DNA from: Treponema sp.
Lineage (GTDB): Bacteria > Spirochaetota > Spirochaetia > Treponematales > Breznakiellaceae
Assembly (NCBI GenBank): GCA_031257385.1
Contig: JAIROT010000214.1
Location: forward strand, 1-45,141
Reading direction: 5' to 3'
Length of the DNA stretch: 45,141 bases
The notes under the pieces are model-generated. The model ran no database searches. It saw nothing but the letters and a program-made list of their open reading frames with translations, and was not told the DNA's origin. Shown in pieces: positions 7,749 through 14,501 of this stretch; positions within the stretch are counted from its first letter, which is position 1, and each line of letters starts with the position of its first letter. A program made the translations under genes and the position numbers.

Positions 7749-7887
7749 CCCGGGCGCTTTCCATGAGCTTTGCCAGGGCCGCGCTTTGGTCTTTCATGGC
7801 GCTGAGGCCGAGGGCTTGTATACGGACCGCCGCTTCTTCCCGCGTTCCGGCCAGGCTCGTTTTGACTGACGCTGACTGTATATCCAT
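7663..7887 (-). CDS. Small YjfB-like putative motility protein with repeat-derived tail
   Basis: This is a 74-residue protein. Residues 1-48 (MDIQSASVKTSLAGTREEAA, then VRIQALGLSAMKDQSAALAKLMESA) resemble the YjfB family of small putative motility proteins in pattern: an MDI start, a short amphipathic helix, then an A-x-K-D/L-Q-x-A-L-x-L-x-x segment. From about residue 49 (VMSLRG onward) the frame runs through the dispersed repeat cluster, so the C-terminus was probably replaced by repeat insertion. The start ATG lies in the loop of a perfect palindrome and has no ribosome site. Family assignment is tentative. Confidence 0.5.
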   Translation of the reverse strand: MDIQSASVKTSLAGTREEAAVRIQALGLSAMKDQSAALAKLMESARVMSLRGAELRGILSNALVRTEARSRGNL

Positions 7888-7922
7888 ATATACAGTATCG
7901 TCCGGTTTTCCCCGAAAAACAA
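7876..7922 (-). promoter_or_regulatory. Promoter with start codon inside a palindrome (YjfB-like gene)
   Basis: On the minus strand TTGTTT (7917-7922), 17 bp and GATACT (7894-7899) form a sigma70-like promoter. The -10 box ends 6 nt before the ATG at 7887. The ATG lies in the ATGG loop of the palindrome CTGTATAT / ATATACAG (7876-7883, 7888-7895). No Shine-Dalgarno sequence is present, so the mRNA may be leaderless. Confidence 0.5.
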
Positions 7923-7961
7923 GCCGCCATTCAGCCGCCGGCCTTAGTACAATTAAGCGCC

Positions 7962-8717
7962 TTATACAAGCGGCGGTACAGTCTCTTTTTCCCAGCTTCC
8001 CCGGCGGTCTGCCGTGTCGCTGTCCCCGGCGCGGCGGGGGGCGAGGGTTTTGCTAAGCAGCTCCAGGAAAGCGGAGCGGCTGAGTTCCTCCCCTCCGAGG
8101 TTGCAGAGGTGACCGGTGGGTGTCTGACAGTCGATGAAGGCCGCTCCGCCGGCAAAGAGAAAACGTGCCAGGCTGAGAAAGGCCGCCTTGGAGGCATTGG
8201 GCTGTCTGGTGAACATGGACTCCCCAAAAAACGCCCGGCCCAGGTATATACCGTAGCAGCCGCCGGCCAGTTCCCCGCCGCGGTAAGCCTCCGCCGAGTG
8301 CGCCCAGCCCAGACGGTGCAGTTCCGTGTAGGCTTCGATGATGTCATCTGTGATCCAGGTTCCCTGCCGGTCGGACCGCTCCATCTCCGCGCAGCCCCTG
8401 ATAACGCCGGCAAAGTCCCGGTCAAAGGTGATTTCGAATTCGCCCCGGCGCAGGATTTTCCGCATGGAGGTTGAAACATGGAGCTTTTCCGGGTAGATCA
8501 AAAAGCGGGGATTGGGGGACTGCCAGATAACGGGATCGCCGGGATTGTACCAGGGAAAAATCCCCTGCTCGTAGGCGGAGAGGAGCATCCCCGGTGAAAG
8601 ATTCCCGCCAATAGCGACAATATCATCCTCACAGTTCAGGGGATCGGGGAAGGCATAACGGTCGTTTTCACCCAGATAGGGAAAGTCAGGATCAGGTCCC
8701 GGGTGGAAGTCCGCCAC
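7962..8717 (-). CDS. aat: Leucyl/phenylalanyl-tRNA-protein transferase
   Basis: This is a 251-residue enzyme that adds Leu or Phe from aminoacyl-tRNA to proteins with N-terminal Arg or Lys, creating N-degrons. Conserved family blocks are GGNLSPGMLLSAYEQGIFPW (residues ~38-57), the SPNPRF motif, the TWITDDIIEAYTELHRLGWAHS block (~120-141) and GCYGIYLGRAFFGESMF (~153-169). A C-terminal FIDCQTPTGHLCNLGGEEL follows. The start is a GTG that follows the clpA stop with no gap (TAGGTG), so translation is coupled. It is the third gene of clpS-clpA-aat, placing production, recognition and unfolding of N-degron substrates in one transcript. The extra ~20 residues at the C-terminus are poorly conserved. 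Confidence 0.96.
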   Translation of the reverse strand: MADFHPGPDPDFPYLGENDRYAFPDPLNCEDDIVAIGGNLSPGMLLSAYEQGIFPWYNPGDPVIWQSPNPRFLIYPEKLHVSTSMRKILRRGEFEITFDRDFAGVIRGCAEMERSDRQGTWITDDIIEAYTELHRLGWAHSAEAYRGGELAGGCYGIYLGRAFFGESMFTRQPNASKAAFLSLARFLFAGGAAFIDCQTPTGHLCNLGGEELSRSAFLELLSKTLAPRRAGDSDTADRRGSWEKETVPPLV

Positions 8718-11195
8718 CTAAACCAGCGCCTCCGGGGAAAGCTGTTTTTCGGCCTTTTCTATTTTTTTGGTTTCTGCATTCAGCACTTCCAGCCGGTATT
8801 CGCCGTCACTGTAGTTCATTACAGCGCTGCCGCCGGAGCTCAGGCGGCCGAAAAGTACCTCGTCTACAAAGACGCTTTTGATCTTGTCTTCGATAAGGCG
8901 GCCGACATTGCGGGCGCCGAATTCCCGGCTGTAGCCTTCCTCGGCGAGTTTGTCCACGCATGCGCCGGTAACGGTAAAACTCACCTTTTTTTCAGCGAGC
9001 TGCACGCTGAAAGCGTCAAGCTCCTTGCGGACAATGGATGCCATGATTTCCCGTGAGAGGTGGACAAAACGGACCACCGCGTCAAGGCGGTTACGGAACT
9101 CCGGCGTGAATATTTTTTCCACGGCGCTGTCCACGGCGCTTTCGTTCATCACCCGGTCGCCGAAACCGATAAGGCCCTTGCCGATTTCCCTGGCCCCGGC
9201 GTTGCTGGTCATAATGAGGATTACGTTTCGGAAGTCCGCCTTTCGGCCCTGATTGTCGGTAAGAGTGGCGTAGTCCATTATCTGCAAAATGATGTTGTAT
9301 ATGTCGGGATGGGCCTTTTCAATTTCGTCTAACAACACCACCGCGTGAGGCTGCTTGCGTACCGCGTCGGTAAGCTGGCCGCCGTCTTCGTAGCCCACAT
9401 AGCCCGGCGACGAGCCGATGAGCCGGGATACGGTGTATTTTTCCTGATACTCGCTCATGTCAAAGCGGAACATGGCGACACCCAGAATGTCAGCTAACTG
9501 CCGGGCCAACTCCGTCTTGCCTACCCCGGTGGGGCCGGCAAAGAGGAGATTCGCCACCGGCTTGCGTTCCGCCCTGAACCCGGCCCGGGAGCGTTTAACC
9601 GCCCTAACCACCGCGGTTACCGCCTCGTCCTGGCCGAAGATCCTCCCGCGCAGCTTTTCGTCCAGATAACGGAGTTTGTCTTTCTCGGTTTCGCCCACCG
9701 AGCGCTCCGGTATACGGGCAATTTTGGAAATCACGGCCTCAATGACCGGCAAGCCTATGTCTATTATCTTCACCGAACCGTCCTGTACCGTGGCGGATGC
9801 CGCGGCTTCGCCGGCAGGCGAAACCGCCGCGGCCTCTGTTTCCGAGACCGGAGCTTCCGCTGTCTCAGCGCTTTCGGCCTTCTTCCGGCCAGGGCTTTCC
9901 CCGCTCCGCCTGTAGGCCTCAATCCGCGCAAAAGCGCCGGCTTCGTCAATAACGTCAATCGCCTTATCCGGAAGACGGCGCTCGGTGATGAACTGGGCGG
10001 AAAGGCGTACCGCCCCTTCCACCGCCTCGTCACTGTAGCGTACCCGGTGAAAATCCTCGTACTTGGATTTAAGGCCCTTTAGGATGGTTATGGTATCCGC
10101 CTCTGACGGCTCGTTAATGTCGATTTTCTGGAAACGCCGCGACAGGGCCCGGTCCTTGTCAAAAAATTTGCCGTATTCTTCATGGGTGGTGGAACCGATA
10201 CAGCGGAGCCTGCCCGAAGTGAGGGCGGGCTTTAACAGGTTGGAAGCGTCCAGCGCGCCGCCTGAAACCGAGCCTGCCCCTACCAGCGTGTGTATTTCGT
10301 CGATAAAGAGGATCGCTTTTTCCTTTTTCAGCATCTCCTCGACCACCCGCTTGATCCGTTCCTCGAAATCGCCCCGGTACTTGGTACCTGCCACCAGCGC
10401 GCCCATGTCCAGCGAGTAGATGCTGAAATCCCTGAGCGCCGGGGGTACTTTGCCCGCCACTATCCGCTGCGCAAGACCCTCGGTGATGGCCGTTTTGCCT
10501 ACGCCGGAATCTCCTACATGGATAGGGTTGTTTTTCAATCTGCGGCAGAGCACCCGCACCGTGCGCTCAAGCTCTTCCTCCCTGCCGATAAGGGGATCCA
10601 TCTTGTTTTCCCGCGCCAGGGCGGTAAGCTCGGTGGCGTAGCGTTCCAGGGCGCTCTTTTTGCCCGCCTTGGCTTTCTGCCCCGCATCGCCGTCCTCTGA
10701 GACACCGGCAAATCTCTCCGCCTCGTTCAACATATCTTCGCGGCTCCGGTTTTTTTTAGCGCCGAACCTTTCCTCATAGCCGTGGGAAAGGCTTTCCAGC
10801 AATTCCAGCCGCTTGACACCCGCCTTGCGCAGATAATAGGCGCTGTAGTTCCGCTCCTCATCAAACAGAGACACTAGAATATCCGCTACATCGATTATCT
10901 CTTTTTGGGAGGACTGGCTCTGTATCACCGCCCGTTCAATCACGCTCTGGAAACCGACGGTCTGGGCAGGCTCGGCCATGTCGTTGATAACCGGGACTTT
11001 CTGCTCAAAGTAATTTTCCATACCGTTCTTGATCTGATCAAGATTCGCCCCGCAGGAGACAAGCACACCCTGAACCTCGTCAAAGGCCAGAGCCGCGTAC
11101 AGAATATGTTCGGGTGTCAGGTACTCGTGATTCCGCACCTTGGCTTCGTTATAAGCGGCGTTAATTATGGCCTGCACATGGCCGGAAATTTTCAT
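8718..11195 (-). CDS. clpA: ATP-dependent Clp protease ATP-binding subunit ClpA
   Basis: This is an 825-residue AAA+ unfoldase that feeds ClpP and takes N-degron substrates from ClpS. The N-domain covers residues ~1-145. AAA1 has Walker A GDSGVGKT (~229) and Walker B AILFIDEIHTLVGAG. A linker of ~40 residues rich in A, E and S (~455-500) follows, longer than usual. AAA2 carries Walker A GPTGVGKT and Walker B VVLLDEIEKAHPD. A KGLIGFGD loop provides the IGF-type ClpP contact. The C-terminal D2-small domain includes YSREFGARNVGRLIEDKI. clpP is not in this window. The gene lies 30 bp after clpS and directly abuts aat. The absence of a long middle domain argues against ClpB or ClpC. Confidence 0.96.
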   Translation of the reverse strand: MKISGHVQAIINAAYNEAKVRNHEYLTPEHILYAALAFDEVQGVLVSCGANLDQIKNGMENYFEQKVPVINDMAEPAQTVGFQSVIERAVIQSQSSQKEIIDVADILVSLFDEERNYSAYYLRKAGVKRLELLESLSHGYEERFGAKKNRSREDMLNEAERFAGVSEDGDAGQKAKAGKKSALERYATELTALARENKMDPLIGREEELERTVRVLCRRLKNNPIHVGDSGVGKTAITEGLAQRIVAGKVPPALRDFSIYSLDMGALVAGTKYRGDFEERIKRVVEEMLKKEKAILFIDEIHTLVGAGSVSGGALDASNLLKPALTSGRLRCIGSTTHEEYGKFFDKDRALSRRFQKIDINEPSEADTITILKGLKSKYEDFHRVRYSDEAVEGAVRLSAQFITERRLPDKAIDVIDEAGAFARIEAYRRSGESPGRKKAESAETAEAPVSETEAAAVSPAGEAAASATVQDGSVKIIDIGLPVIEAVISKIARIPERSVGETEKDKLRYLDEKLRGRIFGQDEAVTAVVRAVKRSRAGFRAERKPVANLLFAGPTGVGKTELARQLADILGVAMFRFDMSEYQEKYTVSRLIGSSPGYVGYEDGGQLTDAVRKQPHAVVLLDEIEKAHPDIYNIILQIMDYATLTDNQGRKADFRNVILIMTSNAGAREIGKGLIGFGDRVMNESAVDSAVEKIFTPEFRNRLDAVVRFVHLSREIMASIVRKELDAFSVQLAEKKVSFTVTGACVDKLAEEGYSREFGARNVGRLIEDKIKSVFVDEVLFGRLSSGGSAVMNYSDGEYRLEVLNAETKKIEKAEKQLSPEALV

Positions 11196-11225
11196 GTTAT
11201 TCCCCCACTTCTAATTATCTCTGAA

Positions 11226-11528
11226 TCATGCCGGTTCTACAATACAACGGAGGGGGAATTCGTTCTCTCTGGCCGCCGCGTGAACCTGCTCCGCCTTGGT
11301 GGCCGCGATATCCCAGGCATAGACCCCCACCACACCCTTGCCCTTCCGGTGCACGTCCAGCATAATCCGGTTGGCGTCTTCAAAGCTCTTGTGGAAAATC
11401 ACCATCAGCACTTCCACCACGAATTCCATGGTGGTGTAGTGATCGTTGAGGAGAATTACCCGGTACACTTCCGGTTCTTTGAGCTTCTCATCGTTTTTTT
11501 CCGCTGTTTTGGTGATCAGCCGGGCCAT
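11226..11528 (-). CDS. clpS: ATP-dependent Clp protease adaptor ClpS
   Basis: This is a 100-residue adaptor that binds proteins with N-terminal Leu, Phe, Tyr or Trp and delivers them to ClpA. The signature LLNDHYTTMEFVVEVLMVIF (residues ~26-45) includes the binding-pocket N-D and gatekeeper Met. It continues with ANRIMLDVHRKGKGVVGVY, including the pocket His, and AARENEFPLRCIVEPA. It is the first gene of clpS-clpA-aat. The ATG lies only 5 nt after a perfect TATAAT and has no ribosome site. The cistron therefore appears to be read from a leaderless mRNA, whereas downstream genes rely on coupling or internal sites. Confidence 0.96.
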   Translation of the reverse strand: MARLITKTAEKNDEKLKEPEVYRVILLNDHYTTMEFVVEVLMVIFHKSFEDANRIMLDVHRKGKGVVGVYAWDIAATKAEQVHAAARENEFPLRCIVEPA

Positions 11529-11533
11529 ACGTT

Positions 11534-11563
11534 ATTATAAAATGATGAATGAATGATGGGCAA
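11534..11563 (-). promoter_or_regulatory. Promoter of clpS-clpA-aat (leaderless type)
   Basis: On the minus strand TTGCCC (11558-11563), an 18-bp spacer and TATAAT (11534-11539) are followed by 5 nt and the clpS ATG. Transcription would begin at or next to the start codon. No Shine-Dalgarno sequence is present. Confidence 0.65.
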
Positions 11564-11789
11564 GAGGGCGCGCGGCAGCGTTTCGGTTTCCCCGCAGCGC
11601 GAGCGCGTCACGGGCCCACGGTCTTTCCACTCGACATCCACAGGCTCCGCCATGCTATCGATCGCTGTTTCGCCGTTCGCCGGTTCTCCCTCATCCAAAT
11701 CATTGTCCTCCATACATCTATTATACCACTGTACCACGACAAAAGCGATAAATTATAGTATGACTAAAGACAAGGAAAGGAAGAATTAT

Positions 11790-12815
11790 ATGAAGGGAAA
11801 GGGAATAGGCGTCGCGGGGAATATGATTGTCGATATTCTGTACCCGGTACGGGGCCTGCCGGCGCCGGGGGAACTGACCAGTATTTTGGACGGGATTTCC
11901 CGTTCAAGCGGAGGGGCTTTGTGTAATGTGATAGCGGATCTTGCTTCCCTTGATCCGGAACTGCCCCTTTCCGCCCTGGGAAGGGTGGGGACGGACGGCG
12001 AGGGTGATTTTATCCTTGAGCGTATGGGGAAGTACCCCAACATAAACCTTTCGCAGGTTAAGCGTGAGGGTATTACCTCATTTACCGCGGTGATGTCCGA
12101 CGAGATTACCAGGCAGCGCACTTTTTTTCATTACCGGGGGGCCAACGCCTGTTTTTGCGAAGATGACATTAACTGGGATACCCTTGACGTGTCTTTGCTG
12201 CATATCGGTTATATCCTGCTCCTTGATACCCTGGATGAAGCGGACCCGGAATGCGGGACCAGGATGGCGCGCCTGCTCCGCACGGCCCAGAGCAGGGGTA
12301 TTAAAACATCCCTGGACGTGGTAAGCGAGGCCGGCGACCGGTTCAAACGTATCGTACCCCCCGCGCTGAAATACGCCGATTATTGTATTATCAATGAACT
12401 GGAGGCCGCTCAGGTTACCGGCGTGCCGCTGCGGGACGGCTCAGGCGTGTTGATAGGCGCCGGGGGAACGGATTGCGGCGCCAATATGCGAGAGGCCCTG
12501 AAACGGATGCGCTCCTTTGGCGTATCCGAATGGGCGGTGATACACTGTCCGGAGGGAGGATTCGGTCTGGACAGGGAAGGGCGTTACGAGGCGGTTCCAA
12601 GCCTTGCCCTGCCCGACGGCTACATCAAGGGCACGGTGGGGGCGGGAGACGCTTTCTGCGCGGGAGCGCTCTACGGGGCGTACACCGGCGCGGGTCTTCG
12701 CGAAGGCATGGAGCTGGGCATTGCTTCGGCGGCCTGTTCCCTCTCGCGGCCGGGAGCGACCGAAGGGATGCGTTCCGCGGCGGAGGCCATGGACTTATAC
12801 CGGAAGCTGATATGA
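11790..12815 (+). CDS. PfkB-family carbohydrate kinase
   Basis: This is a 341-residue ribokinase/PfkB-type sugar kinase, cytoplasmic and ATP-dependent. The start at MKGKGIG is preceded by AGGAAG, 7 nt away; upstream in-frame ATGs lack such a site. The N-terminal GVAGNMIVDILYPV and the glycine pair in SRSSGGALCNV (residues ~41-51) match the substrate region. The C-terminal GTVGAGDAFCAGALYGAYTG (~285-304) is the PfkB signature 2 with the catalytic Asp in GAGD. The substrate cannot be read from sequence. The stop overlaps the start of the mannitol-1-phosphate dehydrogenase gene (ATGA), so the two act together, probably in hexitol or hexose phosphate metabolism. Confidence 0.85.
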   Translation: MKGKGIGVAGNMIVDILYPVRGLPAPGELTSILDGISRSSGGALCNVIADLASLDPELPLSALGRVGTDGEGDFILERMGKYPNINLSQVKREGITSFTAVMSDEITRQRTFFHYRGANACFCEDDINWDTLDVSLLHIGYILLLDTLDEADPECGTRMARLLRTAQSRGIKTSLDVVSEAGDRFKRIVPPALKYADYCIINELEAAQVTGVPLRDGSGVLIGAGGTDCGANMREALKRMRSFGVSEWAVIHCPEGGFGLDREGRYEAVPSLALPDGYIKGTVGAGDAFCAGALYGAYTGAGLREGMELGIASAACSLSRPGATEGMRSAAEAMDLYRKLI

Positions 12816-14014
12816 AAGCGGTGATGTACGGGGCGGGCAATATAGGCAGGGGCTTTGTCGGCGCGGTTTTCGCGCAGTCAGGTTACCGGCTGTGCTTTAT
12901 TGATGTTGCGGAAGAAACGACCTCGGCGCTGCAGCGGGAGGGGCGCTACCCGGTGAGGATACTTTCAGAGGAGGGCTCCGAGGACACCTGGATCGAGGGT
13001 GTTACCGCCGTTGACGGCAGGGATATTGAACAGGCTGCCGCCCGCATCGCAGACGCGGATATCATGGCCACCGCCGTGGGGGTACGCGCCCTCCCCTTGA
13101 TCGCGCCGGTCATCGCCGAGGGCCTCAAGGCGCGTTTTTCCGGCGGAGCCGCTTGCATTAATATCATCATCTGCGAGAACCTCATTGGCGCCGACCGTAT
13201 CCTCGCCGGCCTTATCAAAGAACATTTAAGCGAGGCCGGGCGCGCCGCCTTTGACAAACAGGTGGGACTGGTGGAAGCCTCAATCGGGCGAATGGTCCCC
13301 CTGCAAACCGCCGAAATGCGGGACGGAAATCCTTTAAGGGTTTGCGTGGAGGCCTACGGCTTTCTGCCGGTGGACCGCGCCGCCTTCAAGGGCGACCCTC
13401 CGCTCCTGCAGGGGCTGGTGCCCCTGGAACCCTTCGATTTTTACATCCAGCGCAAACTGTTCGTACACAACATGGGCCACGGAATATGCGCCTACCTGGG
13501 CCTGCTCTCCGGGGAGCGCTTCATCGCCGTTGCTGCGGCCCGTGCCGAAATACTCTGCGTTGCCCAGAACGCCATGCTTGAAAGCGCCCGCGCCCTTTCC
13601 GCCAAATACGGCCAAGCCCTGGAAGACCTCCTCTCCCACATACAGGATCTGCTCTGCCGCTTTTCCAACCGCGCCCTGGCCGATACCTGCGGCCGGGTAG
13701 GCGCCGACACCGAACGAAAACTCGGCTCCAACGACCGCTTCATGGGCGCAATCGCCTGCTGCCGCGCCCAGGGCGTTATCCCCGCGTTCATCTCGGCCGG
13801 CGCGGCAGCGGCGCTTGACTGCCATCTCCGCGAAAAAGGCCTGGCCCGGACGCCTGAAGCCGCCCTTGCCGCGCTGGAGCAAATCGCCGGACCGGAAGCC
13901 GTTTCAGGCGCGCCGCTTGTGCCTGTAATGTACCGCATCCTCTCCGAAGGCGGCGGCGTAAGCGCCCTGCTCCGCGAGGCCCTGCGCCTGGGCCGTAAAC
14001 CGGGAGTGGTGTGA
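12812..14014 (+). CDS. mtlD: Mannitol-1-phosphate 5-dehydrogenase family protein
   Basis: This is a 400-residue NAD-dependent polyol dehydrogenase that would interconvert mannitol 1-phosphate and fructose 6-phosphate. Residues 1-13 (MKAVMYGAGNIGR) form the Rossmann dinucleotide motif. IIICENLIGAD (~112-122), VGLVEASIGRMVPL (~149-162) and the catalytic-site stretch KLFVHNMGHGICAYLG (~215-230) are typical of the long-chain mannitol dehydrogenase family. The length is slightly above the usual ~385. The ATG overlaps the PfkB kinase stop, and GGAAG lies upstream. No mannitol PTS gene is in the window. A related phosphosugar substrate is possible, since the partner is a PfkB kinase rather than a PTS component. 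Confidence 0.85.
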   Translation: MKAVMYGAGNIGRGFVGAVFAQSGYRLCFIDVAEETTSALQREGRYPVRILSEEGSEDTWIEGVTAVDGRDIEQAAARIADADIMATAVGVRALPLIAPVIAEGLKARFSGGAACINIIICENLIGADRILAGLIKEHLSEAGRAAFDKQVGLVEASIGRMVPLQTAEMRDGNPLRVCVEAYGFLPVDRAAFKGDPPLLQGLVPLEPFDFYIQRKLFVHNMGHGICAYLGLLSGERFIAVAAARAEILCVAQNAMLESARALSAKYGQALEDLLSHIQDLLCRFSNRALADTCGRVGADTERKLGSNDRFMGAIACCRAQGVIPAFISAGAAAALDCHLREKGLARTPEAALAALEQIAGPEAVSGAPLVPVMYRILSEGGGVSALLREALRLGRKPGVV

Positions 14015-14071
14015 GCTTAGGGAGAGCGGACCTTGTGGAATCGCCATACGCCGCAGGCCCCCTGCCGCCGC

Positions 14072-14100
14072 TTGTTTTTCCGGTGAAACAGGCCGACAAT
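14072..14100 (+). promoter_or_regulatory. Promoter of small membrane protein gene (leaderless type)
   Basis: TTGTTT (14072-14077), 17 bp and GACAAT (14095-14100) are followed by 5 nt and the ATG at 14106. The arrangement is the same as for the YjfB-like gene. The only possible ribosome site, AGGG, lies between the -10 box and the ATG and is too close to function normally. Confidence 0.45.
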
Positions 14101-14105
14101 AGGGT

Positions 14106-14444
14106 ATGTTTGTTCTGATACTCCTGGGCATTATCATGCCGGCCGGTGTTATTTATCTGGCCCTTTCAAAGAAGTCCACTTTCCGGGTACGGATCGCCGC
14201 CCTTATCGCCCTGGGCGTGATGGTACTCTCGCTTATTATCAGCCTGTTTCTTATCTTTCTGGTGAAGCCTGCCGAACCCGCAAGCCCCTTCATCCCCTTT
14301 GACGTACCGGTGGAAGAGCCGCCCAATACGGGGAACAATATCTTCGCGCTGCTGGGCGTTATACTGTTTCTTGTTGTCCTGTTCCTGGTGATCCTGATGA
14401 TGTCCATGAGGGAAAACCGTAAAAGCGGGGGAAAGGGCCGTTAG
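14106..14444 (+). CDS. Small membrane protein, three transmembrane segments
   Basis: This is a 112-residue protein with hydrophobic segments at residues ~2-20, ~29-51 and ~77-97. A proline-rich polar loop (KPAEPASPFIPFDVPVEEPP, ~53-72) lies between the second and third. A basic tail (RENRKSGGKGR) follows and would be cytoplasmic. I recognise no domain, and function is unknown. The gene stands alone between mtlD (91 bp upstream) and larA (57 bp downstream), with its own promoter-like sequence. Confidence 0.7.
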   Translation: MFVLILLGIIMPAGVIYLALSKKSTFRVRIAALIALGVMVLSLIISLFLIFLVKPAEPASPFIPFDVPVEEPPNTGNNIFALLGVILFLVVLFLVILMMSMRENRKSGGKGR

Positions 14445-14462
14445 GTTTTGCAAACGGGGCGC

Positions 14463-14492
14463 TTGTCCGCCGGAACATTGACATGATATAAT
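14463..14492 (+). promoter_or_regulatory. Promoter of larA homologue (near-leaderless)
   Basis: TTGTCC (14463-14468), 18 bp and a perfect TATAAT (14487-14492) are followed by 9 nt and the ATG at 14502. No Shine-Dalgarno sequence is visible, so the leader would be only about 2 nt. Confidence 0.6.
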
Positions 14493-14501
14493 TGACAAAG
14501 C

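Noticed and set aside
11516-11713. Small acidic frame just upstream of and overlapping clpS
   Set aside because: It spans the clpS promoter (TTGCCC-18-TATAAT), lacks a ribosome site and has no recognisable domain. It could be real but is unsupported.
11553-11789. N-terminal extension of the PfkB kinase from upstream ATGs
   Set aside because: The extension is antisense to the clpS upstream region and not kinase-like; the ATG at 11790 has a good ribosome site.
12473-12811. Long N-terminal extension of the mannitol-1-phosphate dehydrogenase frame
   Set aside because: It is a shadow of the kinase gene; the Rossmann motif begins at the ATG at 12812, which overlaps the kinase stop.
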